DNA of 64,000 nt from Verrucomicrobiota bacterium (GTDB lineage: Bacteria; Verrucomicrobiota; Verrucomicrobiia; CAIQCK01): positions 1 to 64,000 of the forward strand of contig JAPLTX010000021.1 in assembly GCA_026397915.1 (NCBI GenBank), given 5' to 3'. Both the position numbers and the translations under genes were made by a program. The first letter of the stretch is position 1. Each line of letters starts with the position of its first letter. Of this stretch, positions 54,998 through 63,832 are shown in pieces. A model generated the notes under the pieces. That model had not been told where the DNA came from and searched no databases. It worked only from the letters and a program-made list of their open reading frames with translations.

Positions 54998-55519
54998 ATG
55001 GCATTCGACATCAAGCGTCGCGGCAAGCTCACCTATTATTATAGGGCCAGCCGGCCCGTGTTTTCGTTCGTCGTCACCGAGGCGCAGCCGGACGGCGACC
55101 TCAAGGTCTATCTCGCGGGCCTCACCGGCGGCGAATCGGCCACGCGCAATCTCGGCCTGTCCGACACGGCCACGATGGATCCCGACAAGGAAATCCCGCG
55201 TGTGTTCCAGACGTGGGAAAGCTGGCTGAAGGAGGCGGGCGTGTGCGACTCGATTGCGGAACTGGATTTCATCGAGATGCACGCGTTTGGCTGCCAGCCG
55301 AAGTCGCCCAGTCTAGTCGCCGATCCCGCTGGCTACGCCGCCGAACTGGAGCGATTGCGGACGGCCTACGGCCGCGCTTACGCCGCCTATTTCCGTGACC
55401 ACCTGCCGGAGCATGGCCTGCCAGCACGATTCACCGTCCACGTCATTGATGTGCCCGACAAAGCGGCGTCGTATGAGTTCTACACGACCGCGCTGCTGCA
55501 ACGGGCGCAGAAGAAGTAA
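54998..55519 (+). CDS. Conserved-looking protein of unknown function in the glycan run
   Basis: A 173-residue protein without signal or membrane segment. The sequence alternates strand-like (YYYRASRPVFSFVVTEAQ, LKVYLAGLTGG) and helical parts (AELERLRTAYGRAYAAYF), with an Asp-rich loop. AAAGGA precedes the ATG at 54998. I do not recognise a family. Tight spacing on both sides (21 and 16 bp) makes it a real member of the run, so a role with the SDR or GH89 product is likely. Nothing more can be said. Confidence 0.7.
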   Translation: MAFDIKRRGKLTYYYRASRPVFSFVVTEAQPDGDLKVYLAGLTGGESATRNLGLSDTATMDPDKEIPRVFQTWESWLKEAGVCDSIAELDFIEMHAFGCQPKSPSLVADPAGYAAELERLRTAYGRAYAAYFRDHLPEHGLPARFTVHVIDVPDKAASYEFYTTALLQRAQKK

Positions 55520-55535
55520 TCCGAGGAGTGATAAC

Positions 55536-58022
55536 ATGAAGATGCGTAGCTTCGTAGTCCGCGACTCCGTCGCGGGAATCCCGCCACGGAGTGGCGGGCT
55601 ACTGATGGCGTTCTTCGGCCTTGCGGTCGCCATCGCCACCGCCGCAGAACCTCAAACACCCACCGTTCTCGTCCCATCATCTGGCGAGCCGGCCTACCGC
55701 ATCGCTGGTGATGCGTTCTGTGACCTGTGGCAGAAGGTCATGGGGACGAAGCCACGCACGGTTGCCTGCGCCGACCCGGACGATGGAAAGCTGCCAGCTG
55801 GTGACGTCGTCCTCATCGGCTCTGATGCGGCAAACGCTGTCGTCCATCGCCTCATCTTGCAGGCGCGCATCGAGAACCTCGGCATCCGCTACGGCACCGA
55901 CGACTACCGAATCCTCTCGCTGGCGCACGAAGGTCGGACGTTGCTGATTCTTGCCGGTGGCGAGGGACGCTCAACGCTCTACGCCGTTTACGATTTCTTC
56001 CGCAGGAAAGCTGGCGTCGAGTATTTCTGGGACGGCGACGTGATTCCAAAGCGCGCGAGCATCGAACTGGCGGGCTGCGATTTCACCGAGCGACCTCATT
56101 TCCAATATCGCGGGCTGCGCTACTTCGCCCATCGTGGGCCGCATCGCTTCCACGCGGAGCAATGGGACTTCGAGGACTGGAAGCGCGAGTTGGATTGGAT
56201 GCTCAAGAAGCGGCTCAATCTTTTCATGCTGCGCACGGGGATTGATGACCTCTTCCAGCGTGCGTTCGACCTGCCTTATCCGCCTACCGACGGCGTGGAC
56301 CCCGACGCCAAGCTGCGCTCCTACGACGACCGCACGTCGTTCTGGCCGTTGAAGTATCGCGGCGAGCTGCGCAAGCGCGTGCTGGCCTACGCCCGCGAAC
56401 GCGGCCTCATCCATCCGGAAGACACCGGCACCATCACACACTGGTATTCGCACACGCCGAGTTCGTTCATGAAGAAGTATCCCGACTTCCCGGTAACGCG
56501 CGACCAGAAGACGGGCTACACGCTCTCCACGCACGCCATCTGGGACATCGAGCACGAGCGGACGTGGGATGCCTACTGGAAGCTGACCTCCACGCACATC
56601 CGGGAGTTCGGCGAGCCGCGGATGTTCCACACGATCGGCTTGGCCGAGCGGACCTTCGGTGCCAGCGAACGCGAAGACCTTCAGCGAAAGCTACACGCGT
56701 ATCGCAAGATTCAGGAGGTCCTGCGGCGGCATCACCCAGACGCGCCGCTGCTCATTGCGAGCTGGGACTTGATGTATAAGTGGAAGAGCGAGAACGTGCA
56801 GAACCTGCTTAAGGAGTTCGACCCGCAACGCACCATCCTGCTCGACTACACCGCTGACCTGCTCGACCGGAAGACGTATCACGAGTGGGACGCCTACAAA
56901 AAGTTCCCGTGGATCTTTGGCGTGTTCCACGCCTTCGCCGCCGACAGCGAGATGCGCGAGGATTACCGAGTCCTGCAGGAGCGCATCGGCGAGGCTGCGC
57001 AAGACCCGCAATGCCTCGGCCTCGTGCTATGGCCGGAGATTTCCCACAACAACACTTTGCTGCTGGAATACCTCGCCGCCAACGGCTGGCATCCGGACGA
57101 ACTCGACGCGAACGCGTTCGTCGGCCGTTTCTGTAGCGGGCGCTACCCGGCTGCGCTCGCCGCAAGCATGGAGAAAATCTGGCGGCCGTTTCTGCCCATC
57201 GCCGCCACGCATCACTGGACACATGTGGGAGTCGGTCAAAAGCCGTCGCGGTTGGCCGTGCAGTTCGACCCGCATTTCCGACTTCTTACCGATGCCAACT
57301 ACACAAACCTGACCGACGAGCGTGTTCGTCTCTACGGCGAGGAGTTGCAGCGGCTTGTGCCCCCGCTCCGCGAAGCACCGGCCGTTCTGGAGCAGCTCGC
57401 TCAATCGGCAGACGCCGGCTACGCGAACGAACTCTGGCGGCGCGACGCGATTGACATCGCCCGCACCATCATCAACCGCGCGCTGAAGACGTCGCTGATG
57501 CGTGGTTGCGTGGCAATGGAGGCGTGGCGGACCGGCCGCGGCGACGAAGCAGCCGTGCGGCAGATGGAGACCGTCAGCAAGGGCCTGATGCAGCAACTCG
57601 GCGATATCGTGGCCCTCAGCGACGACTTCTCGCTTCACGCGACCATGAAGCGGCTGGAACGCGCCCGCGAGCTGGGCGGTGTCAAACCGCAAATCAACCC
57701 GCACACCGAGCAGACGCTGAAAGGCAACTCGGAGAACGGTTACTGCCGCGCCCACCAATACGAACTGGTCCGCCATGTGTATCAGCTGGAGTTGGATGAA
57801 TACTGGAAATGGGTCAACGGCCAATTGCAGTCGGCGCAGAAGAAGAAGCCGTGGACCCGTCCCGCGTCGTTTACCGCATCGCGAAAGACGATTCAGGATC
57901 GTTTCTACGACACGCCGTTGGCTGAGATGGCGCCCAAGCGCGCGCGTTCGACTGAAAGCCTGCGCCAGACTCTCGATCAGACCCGAAAGCTGGTCGGAAC
58001 CTTGTTGACTTCGACACCATGA
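55536..58022 (+). CDS. GH89-type alpha-N-acetylglucosaminidase-like exported enzyme
   Basis: An 828-residue protein resembling NAGLU-type GH89 enzymes. An N-terminal alpha/beta domain (STLYAVYDFFRRKAGVEYFW) leads to a catalytic barrel with FQYRGLRYFAHRGPHRFH, a long Trp-rich middle and an all-helical C-terminal region. GAGGAGTG precedes the ATG at 55536. Residues 6-23 are encoded by a palindrome and separate the start (MKMRS) from the hydrophobic core MAFFGLAVAIATAA, so signal function depends on that insertion being tolerated; an ATG at 55605 has no ribosome-binding site. GH89 releases alpha-linked GlcNAc. It shares ATGA with the radical SAM gene. Confidence 0.75.
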   Translation: MKMRSFVVRDSVAGIPPRSGGLLMAFFGLAVAIATAAEPQTPTVLVPSSGEPAYRIAGDAFCDLWQKVMGTKPRTVACADPDDGKLPAGDVVLIGSDAANAVVHRLILQARIENLGIRYGTDDYRILSLAHEGRTLLILAGGEGRSTLYAVYDFFRRKAGVEYFWDGDVIPKRASIELAGCDFTERPHFQYRGLRYFAHRGPHRFHAEQWDFEDWKRELDWMLKKRLNLFMLRTGIDDLFQRAFDLPYPPTDGVDPDAKLRSYDDRTSFWPLKYRGELRKRVLAYARERGLIHPEDTGTITHWYSHTPSSFMKKYPDFPVTRDQKTGYTLSTHAIWDIEHERTWDAYWKLTSTHIREFGEPRMFHTIGLAERTFGASEREDLQRKLHAYRKIQEVLRRHHPDAPLLIASWDLMYKWKSENVQNLLKEFDPQRTILLDYTADLLDRKTYHEWDAYKKFPWIFGVFHAFAADSEMREDYRVLQERIGEAAQDPQCLGLVLWPEISHNNTLLLEYLAANGWHPDELDANAFVGRFCSGRYPAALAASMEKIWRPFLPIAATHHWTHVGVGQKPSRLAVQFDPHFRLLTDANYTNLTDERVRLYGEELQRLVPPLREAPAVLEQLAQSADAGYANELWRRDAIDIARTIINRALKTSLMRGCVAMEAWRTGRGDEAAVRQMETVSKGLMQQLGDIVALSDDFSLHATMKRLERARELGGVKPQINPHTEQTLKGNSENGYCRAHQYELVRHVYQLELDEYWKWVNGQLQSAQKKKPWTRPASFTASRKTIQDRFYDTPLAEMAPKRARSTESLRQTLDQTRKLVGTLLTSTP
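55554..55602. repeat. Paired-hairpin palindrome inside the GH89-like signal-peptide region
   Basis: A 49-bp copy of the element at 54139-54195, with identical hairpins CCGCGAC-TCC-GTCGCGG and CCGCCAC-GGA-GTGGCGG and a shorter spacer. It begins six codons after the start and is translated in frame. Confidence 0.9.
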
Positions 58023-59161
58023 TTTGTTTTGAAACCGGCCCCATACGGCCACCCAGTGAAGCCACGAGCATCCTTCTCAGGATTACTCGCAATTGTCACT
58101 GGAACAAGTGCGCCTTCTGCCCGGTGTATAAACGCGATCGGTTTTCGATCCGGAAGGTGGATGAGATCAAGCGGGACATAGACGCGATGACTGCCATTGC
58201 GGACATAATCCGCCGGCGCATGAGCGTCCCGTCTCGCGCGAAGGCGGATCGCGCTGCGGTGATTGACGCCGTGAGGGGCCTGGACCGCGACGATGAGGTG
58301 GACGGCGAGTGCGCGCGGCAGATGGCTTTCTGGATGTGCCACGGCCTGCAAAGCCTCTTCTTGCAGGACGCTGACGCGCTGGTTCTGCGCACGGAGCAGT
58401 TGGTGGAGATATTGCGTTACGCGCGCGCGGCCTTTCCTACCATCACCCGGGTTACCAGCTACGCGCGGGCCAAAACGATCAGCCGCAAGTCACCGGATGA
58501 GTTGAAAGCGATACGGGCCGCCGGCCTCAACCGTGTTCACATCGGCATGGAATCTGGTTCCAACGCCGTTCTTTCCCTCGTCCAAAAAGGCGTTACGCAA
58601 GAAGAACAGATCCGGTCGGGTCGCCATGTGATGGCCGCTGGGATGGAACTCTCGGAGTATTTCATGCCGGGCCTCGGCGGGCGGGAGTTGTCCGGAGAAC
58701 ACGCGGTCGAGTCGGCGAAGGTGCTCGCTGCCGTCAACCCGACCTTCATCCGAATGCGCAGCACGATTCCGGTGCCGGGCACGCCACTGTATCGCATGAT
58801 GACGGAGGGAAAGTGGACGCCTCTCACCGAAGAGGAGAAGGTCCGCGAAATCAGGGCTTGCCTCGAACGCTTGGACGGCATCACGAGCACCGTGCAGAGC
58901 GATCACATCATGAACCTTCTGGAAGATGTGGCCGGGAGACTGCCCGGCGACAAGCAACGGATGCTTGAGCCGATTGATCGTTTCCTGAACATGGAACCGT
59001 CCGACCGCGAGGCGTTCATCGTGGGTCGGCGGATGGGCCGGTATCGGCATGTGTCGGATTACGCTCCGTCGCATGACGTGGAGATGGCCCGACGCGACCT
59101 CATCAGCCGATTCGGCACGGTTGACCGTGGGATTCTGGAGATTCTGCCGATTTTTGTCTGA
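58019..59161 (+). CDS. Radical SAM protein with C-x4-C-x2-C cluster motif
   Basis: A 380-residue protein. The cluster segment is ITRNCHWNKCAFCPVYKR near residue 26, a C-x4-C-x2-C arrangement rather than the usual C-x3-C-x2-C. The HIGMESGSNAVLSLVQKG and IPVPGTPLYRM segments are the SAM-binding and C-terminal parts of the Elp3/HemN-like radical SAM barrel. It starts within the GH89 stop codon (ATGA), so it is translationally coupled, though its product has no signal peptide. Possible roles include modification of a cofactor, tRNA or peptide; none is indicated by sequence. No B12-binding domain is present. Confidence 0.85.
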   Translation: MICFETGPIRPPSEATSILLRITRNCHWNKCAFCPVYKRDRFSIRKVDEIKRDIDAMTAIADIIRRRMSVPSRAKADRAAVIDAVRGLDRDDEVDGECARQMAFWMCHGLQSLFLQDADALVLRTEQLVEILRYARAAFPTITRVTSYARAKTISRKSPDELKAIRAAGLNRVHIGMESGSNAVLSLVQKGVTQEEQIRSGRHVMAAGMELSEYFMPGLGGRELSGEHAVESAKVLAAVNPTFIRMRSTIPVPGTPLYRMMTEGKWTPLTEEEKVREIRACLERLDGITSTVQSDHIMNLLEDVAGRLPGDKQRMLEPIDRFLNMEPSDREAFIVGRRMGRYRHVSDYAPSHDVEMARRDLISRFGTVDRGILEILPIFV

Positions 59162-59169
59162 CACACCTA

Positions 59170-60513
59170 ATGTTCCGAGGACACAGCAATCTCAAGATCA
59201 TGAACACGCTAGCTGCATCAACCGCGGCCTCGCGGCGCGATTCAGTGATTCGAGCGCAGATTCGTTGGTTCGCAAGGTTTTTGTTTCCGCTACTACTTCT
59301 GATGACCTTTTGCTTGCCGGATGGCTCCGCCGACGGCCCGACGGGGAAGGTGTTCAGAATCTCAGTGGATCCGGCGATGTGGAGCAAGTGGGGCTTTCAG
59401 TATCCAGTGACGTATGTTTTCGACATCTCGAGTTTATCTCTTGGCGCGAAAGTCAGTCGCCGGGACAATCCGTCCGCGGCGTGGAAAACCCTGCCCAAGA
59501 AAGCTGCCACGAACTTCTTCAACGGCATCGAGTGCGTGCGGTTCGATTACAGCGGCGAGCGGGCCTTCGTCTCGGTTGGGTTTGGGGCCAGCAACACCAT
59601 CGAACTGGAATTTGCGAACGTGACCTCCGCGCGGTTTGTCGGGGTGTCCAAGTATTATGACGACCGCAAGTCTGCCTACACGTTGTCGCTCGACAACTGG
59701 GGCCGCAGGGCGACAGCCAATCCCGGCACAGCGTGGCGCGCCGCCGACAACGATCAGTGCGACAACTACCAAGCGGCCCTGCGAGTCTGCCGCGGTTTCA
59801 AACTACCCGTTTCGATTGCCATCAACACCCACATGGCCGGCAGCAACGCGATGTGGAACACGATGCAGCAGGAGCTGGACCGGCGCGATTTTAGTTGGGA
59901 GCCGGCCGTCCACGCGCAGACTCATCCGGGCAACGCGAAAGCCTACAGCGTTCGCGGCTGCAAGGCGGAGATTCTCGGCTGCCGCGACGAAATCCTGCAG
60001 CACCTTTACCGTATTCCCTTCGGCGAACATGTCTTCGAGCATATCCTCACGTCCGGATACAAAGACGATGCCATCTTGGACACGGATGCGGCGGAGTTCT
60101 TGTTCGTGCGGGGCTACAACGGTCGCGACAACCCCGCAAGCACCGATTACGCAACGTGGGATGCGGCGCGCAAGTTCTACGGCGTCGGCGGCCTGAACAC
60201 CAAGGACTACGACCGCGTCTTCGCGCGGCGCACTCCGAAGGGCCGTTTCTTTGTCGATGATGTTTCGGAACTGAACGCGGAAGTTGACCGCGTGCGCACC
60301 GCTGGTGGCATCTGCTACGCGATGTGGCATCCCGATCGTTATCTCAACAGCGTGCTCCACGACCCGCGCCCCGGAAAGGACGGCGTTGCTGGCTCGACGT
60401 TGGTGCAACATCTGCGCTACGTCGCGAACCGCAAAGACGTATGGTATGTGGCCAACGGCTGGCTTTACAGTTATCGCTACGTTGCCGAACATGCCTCCAT
60501 TACCGGCCAATAA
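59170..60513 (+). CDS. Exported polysaccharide deacetylase-like protein
   Basis: A 447-residue protein with a hydrophobic export segment (FLFPLLLLMTFCLP) after a basic stretch. An N-terminal beta domain (residues 50-190) precedes a NodB-like region: AADNDQCDNYQAALRVCRGF with aspartates, then LPVSIAINTHM, and VHAQTHPGN, whose H-x3-H resembles the metal site of carbohydrate esterase 4 enzymes; the C-terminal part ends near GGICYAMWHPDRY. If this holds, it would remove N-acetyl groups from the glycan cut by the neighbouring GH89/GH20 enzymes. The assignment is tentative. A start at the ATG at 59200 would place the signal more normally. Confidence 0.6.
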   Translation: MFRGHSNLKIMNTLAASTAASRRDSVIRAQIRWFARFLFPLLLLMTFCLPDGSADGPTGKVFRISVDPAMWSKWGFQYPVTYVFDISSLSLGAKVSRRDNPSAAWKTLPKKAATNFFNGIECVRFDYSGERAFVSVGFGASNTIELEFANVTSARFVGVSKYYDDRKSAYTLSLDNWGRRATANPGTAWRAADNDQCDNYQAALRVCRGFKLPVSIAINTHMAGSNAMWNTMQQELDRRDFSWEPAVHAQTHPGNAKAYSVRGCKAEILGCRDEILQHLYRIPFGEHVFEHILTSGYKDDAILDTDAAEFLFVRGYNGRDNPASTDYATWDAARKFYGVGGLNTKDYDRVFARRTPKGRFFVDDVSELNAEVDRVRTAGGICYAMWHPDRYLNSVLHDPRPGKDGVAGSTLVQHLRYVANRKDVWYVANGWLYSYRYVAEHASITGQ

Positions 60514-60531
60514 CCGCAGGATGAACCGACC

Positions 60532-62118
60532 ATGAAAAATCCAACTCCCGCCTCAACCTCGCGCCGCGAGTTCCTGAAAACCACCGCGGCAGCCTTATCC
60601 GCAACGGCATTCAGCCGAATCGCGCTGGCCGCTGAGAAAGCCGAGACCGGCCTCTTGCCGCGAAGCATCCATCCGTATCCGAACAAGGTCGCATGGGGCA
60701 ACGGGACGCTGAGCCTCAGCAAACGCGTCACGCTGTCGGTGGGGCGCGACTGCGACTCGGGCGTGGTTGAGATGATGAAGGAAACGTGGCAACGATTCAC
60801 GTTTGGTGCGGTGGAACTGGCCGTGACGCGCGACGCAGCGTTGAAGGCCGGCGAGTTCTCGCTGGCGGGCGGGCGACCGCCGCAGCGGGACGCGAACGCC
60901 ACCTACGCGCTCAAAGTGGACGCGTCGGGCATCGCCGCAAACGCGGCGGACGCGGCGGGCGCGCGCCATGCGTGGTTCACGATGCTGCAACTGCTCGACG
61001 CCGACGACGCGGCGGGCGGCGGGCTGGCGTTCACGCTGCCGCACGTCGAGATTCAGGATTGGCCGACGCTGGAGTTCCGCGGACTGCACCTTTGCATCTT
61101 CCACGAGACGCCGCCAGTGATGATCGAGAAGGCAATCCGGCTCGCGGCGTTCTTCAAGTTCACCCACGTCGTGTTGGAGTTCTGGGGAATGCTGAAACTC
61201 GACGCGCTAAAGGAGCTGTCATGGCCGGAGGCGTGGCCGAAGACGCAGGCCGGCAAACTCGTCGCCATCGCGCGTGGCATGGGCATGGAAGTCATCCCGA
61301 TGTTCAATTCGTGGGGCCACGCCACCGCCTGCCGCATCAAGCATGGCCGTCACGTCGTGCTCGACCAGAACCCGCGGCTGGCGTCGTTGTTCGAGCCGGA
61401 CGGCTGGACGTGGTGCCTGACCAACCCGCGCTCGCAAGACCTGCTGCGTCGCGTGGCCGACGAACTGATGGAATTCGCCGGCCCCGGACAGTATTTCCAC
61501 ATCGGCTGCGACGAGGCTTACTCGCACGCAACGTGCGACCGCTGCCGCCAGACCGACCGCGTGCAGCTTTTTGCCGACCACATCAACAAGCTCGCTGCAC
61601 ACATCGAGAAACGCGGCCGTCGCGCCCTAATGTGGGGCGACCCGTTGCTGGAGCGCGCCAAGTGGCCGTCGGGCTTCGCCGCCAACGGCTCGCCCACGTT
61701 GCCGACGCACCTCGCGCTCGACCGCATCTCGCGCAAGATCATCATCAACGATTGGCACTACGACGTGAAGGGCGAGATCCCCACGTTGGCGCATTTCCGG
61801 GAACACGGCTTCGAAACGATCGCGTGTCCGTGGAACTCGCCGGCCAACATCCGTGCGCTGGCCAAGGCCGCCATCGCAAACAACAGCGCGGGTCTGCTCA
61901 TGACGACGTGGCATCATCTGGTCCAGAGCATCCCGACGCTGCATTTCGTTGCCGCCTGCGTCTGGTCTAAAGATCAAGCCGCGCTTGGCCTGAGACAGGC
62001 CGAGGGATCCCTCTCCCGCGCTGCGACAGCCTCTATCCTGCGTAAGCTCGTGCCGGCGAACGGCAAGTTCGACCGAGCCGGCTGGAACACCTTCGAATTG
62101 CCAGCAGAAGTTGATTAG
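60532..62118 (+). CDS. Tat-exported GH20-like beta-N-acetylhexosaminidase
   Basis: A 528-residue protein with a twin-arginine signal (STSRREFLKTTAAALSATAF), an alpha/beta GH20b-like domain, and a TIM barrel with FRGLHLCIFHETPP, EVIPMFNSWGHATACRI, and the catalytic Asp-Glu pair in FHIGCDEAYSHATC, equivalent to H-x-G-G-D-E of GH20. Later segments include GLLMTTWHHL. It should release terminal beta-GlcNAc or GalNAc through substrate-assisted catalysis. Together with GH89 it argues for an N-acetylhexosamine-containing substrate. Confidence 0.82.
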   Translation: MKNPTPASTSRREFLKTTAAALSATAFSRIALAAEKAETGLLPRSIHPYPNKVAWGNGTLSLSKRVTLSVGRDCDSGVVEMMKETWQRFTFGAVELAVTRDAALKAGEFSLAGGRPPQRDANATYALKVDASGIAANAADAAGARHAWFTMLQLLDADDAAGGGLAFTLPHVEIQDWPTLEFRGLHLCIFHETPPVMIEKAIRLAAFFKFTHVVLEFWGMLKLDALKELSWPEAWPKTQAGKLVAIARGMGMEVIPMFNSWGHATACRIKHGRHVVLDQNPRLASLFEPDGWTWCLTNPRSQDLLRRVADELMEFAGPGQYFHIGCDEAYSHATCDRCRQTDRVQLFADHINKLAAHIEKRGRRALMWGDPLLERAKWPSGFAANGSPTLPTHLALDRISRKIIINDWHYDVKGEIPTLAHFREHGFETIACPWNSPANIRALAKAAIANNSAGLLMTTWHHLVQSIPTLHFVAACVWSKDQAALGLRQAEGSLSRAATASILRKLVPANGKFDRAGWNTFELPAEVD

Positions 62119-62132
62119 AACGGAGAACAGAC

Positions 62133-63821
62133 ATGGACGACGCAAGACGGGAAGCAGAACATTTCGTGAACAATGAGAAGGCGTTTCATCTCGGCGCACT
62201 GCCGACGGAGCAGTCGCACCCAAAGACGCGTGGGCTGGCTGAGATAATCGCGAAGGACACGCGTGCGGGCATCCGGATGCTCCAGCTCGTGGACGATGAC
62301 GTGACGGCGGCGGCGCGGCGGGTGTTCGCGACGGACGAGTTTCGGCGGCTCGTGGAATCACTGACGGCGGCGTTGAATCGCGGCGGACGCGTTTGTTTCA
62401 GCGGTTGCGGCGCGACGGGGCGGCTGAGCATTCTGCTGGAGGCAGCTTATCGGGCGTCCCAAGGCGGGGGCACCGCGCTGAGCATCATGACGGGCGGTGA
62501 TTACGCGCTGGTGCGTTCGGTGGAGTTTTTTGAGGACTACGTGACCTTTGGCCGACAGCAGGCCGTGGAAGCGGGCCTTGGGCGCGGCGATGTGCTGGTG
62601 GCGATCACCGAGGGTGGCGAAACGTCGTCCGTGATCGGCACGGCTTGGCAGGCTTTGGAGGCGGGCGCGGAGGTGTTCTTTGCCTGCAACAATCCCATGG
62701 ACGTGCTGGCCGCGCACGTCGAGAGGTCGCGTCGCGTGATCGAGGAATCCCGCATCGTCAAGCTTGACCTGTCGTCCGGTCCGATGGCCGTCGCAGGCTC
62801 GACGCGGATGCAGGCGACCACGTCGGAGTTACTGGTGATCGGCGCGGCGTTGGAGATGGCGCTGGGGGGCCAGAAACGAAGCGAGGAATACGCGACGCGC
62901 TTCGAGTCGCTACTACGCGATCTCGCCCTGCCATCGGCAGTGGATACGATGGCGCGTTGGGTGGAGATGGAGGAGGCGCTCTATCGCGGCAAGAACGCGA
63001 TGACGTATTTCGGCAACGAGTTCCTCCTCGACATCTTCACCGATACCACGGAACGCGCGCCGACATTCTCGCTGCCGCCGTTCCGCAAATGCGACGACTC
63101 GCGCTCGCCGCGGCCAATGGCCTTTGCGAAGAACCCGCTGCACTCGACCACCGAGACTTGGCGGAGGATGCTTGGCCGCGAGCCGCGCTGCCTCATGTGG
63201 GACACCGCGCTCTACCAGAAGATGGGTGCTGCCGAGCGCATCTGGCGAAACCCGCCGGTGCTGAACCGCACGGAGCTTTTCAAGTTCCTCGTCGGCAACG
63301 AGAACGATCCTTCGCGCTACGCGGGCGTGGGCGACTGCGCGGCATTGGTGCTGGCCGGCGCGGAATGCGCCACGAGCGGGCCGGGCACGGCTCTGGGCGA
63401 TGCGTTTGCGTCGGCTGCGGCGCGGTTTCCGGCGCGCGCCGTGTTGGCGGTGGGACTAACGGCCCCGGCCGGCAGTGTCTGCCACGTCGGCTGCGAGTTG
63501 TCGCCGTCCCCGATCCAGCTCTGGGACCATCTCGCCATCAAGCTCGTCCTCAATTCCATCTCCACGGCCACGGCGGCTCGTCTGGGCCGCGTCGTGAGCA
63601 ACTGGATGTCTTATGTGGAGACGAGCAACAAGAAGCTGATTGATCGCGGCACGCGACTGGTGGCTGAACTGGCCAGGTTGGATTACGCCGAGGCGTGCTA
63701 CGAGTTGCACAAGAGCCGCGCGCAGCTCGCGCAGAAGCCCGTGGTTGCCGGCGAGCGTCTGTCGCCCGTGGCAGTAACGCTGGAGCGCATCCGCAAGCAG
63801 AAGACCCCGACGAATATCTGA
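62133..63821 (+). CDS. Double-SIS MurQ/GckR-like protein
   Basis: A 562-residue cytosolic protein, about twice the length of MurQ etherases (about 300). The first SIS domain has NRGGRVCFSGCGATGRLSIL, TEGGETSSVIGTAWQAL and SGPMAVAGSTRMQATTSELL, matching MurQ motifs (GAGTSGRL, GxTxxV, STRM). The second half has a degenerate SIS-like segment and the MurQ-style helix LNSISTATAARLGRVVSNWM with SNKKLIDRGT. MurQ cleaves the lactyl ether of MurNAc-6-P; longer GckR-like forms bind sugar phosphates. It fits a pathway handling amino-sugar phosphates. It follows GH20 by 14 bp. Confidence 0.82.
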   Translation: MDDARREAEHFVNNEKAFHLGALPTEQSHPKTRGLAEIIAKDTRAGIRMLQLVDDDVTAAARRVFATDEFRRLVESLTAALNRGGRVCFSGCGATGRLSILLEAAYRASQGGGTALSIMTGGDYALVRSVEFFEDYVTFGRQQAVEAGLGRGDVLVAITEGGETSSVIGTAWQALEAGAEVFFACNNPMDVLAAHVERSRRVIEESRIVKLDLSSGPMAVAGSTRMQATTSELLVIGAALEMALGGQKRSEEYATRFESLLRDLALPSAVDTMARWVEMEEALYRGKNAMTYFGNEFLLDIFTDTTERAPTFSLPPFRKCDDSRSPRPMAFAKNPLHSTTETWRRMLGREPRCLMWDTALYQKMGAAERIWRNPPVLNRTELFKFLVGNENDPSRYAGVGDCAALVLAGAECATSGPGTALGDAFASAAARFPARAVLAVGLTAPAGSVCHVGCELSPSPIQLWDHLAIKLVLNSISTATAARLGRVVSNWMSYVETSNKKLIDRGTRLVAELARLDYAEACYELHKSRAQLAQKPVVAGERLSPVAVTLERIRKQKTPTNI

Positions 63822-63832
63822 AAGAACAAGTC

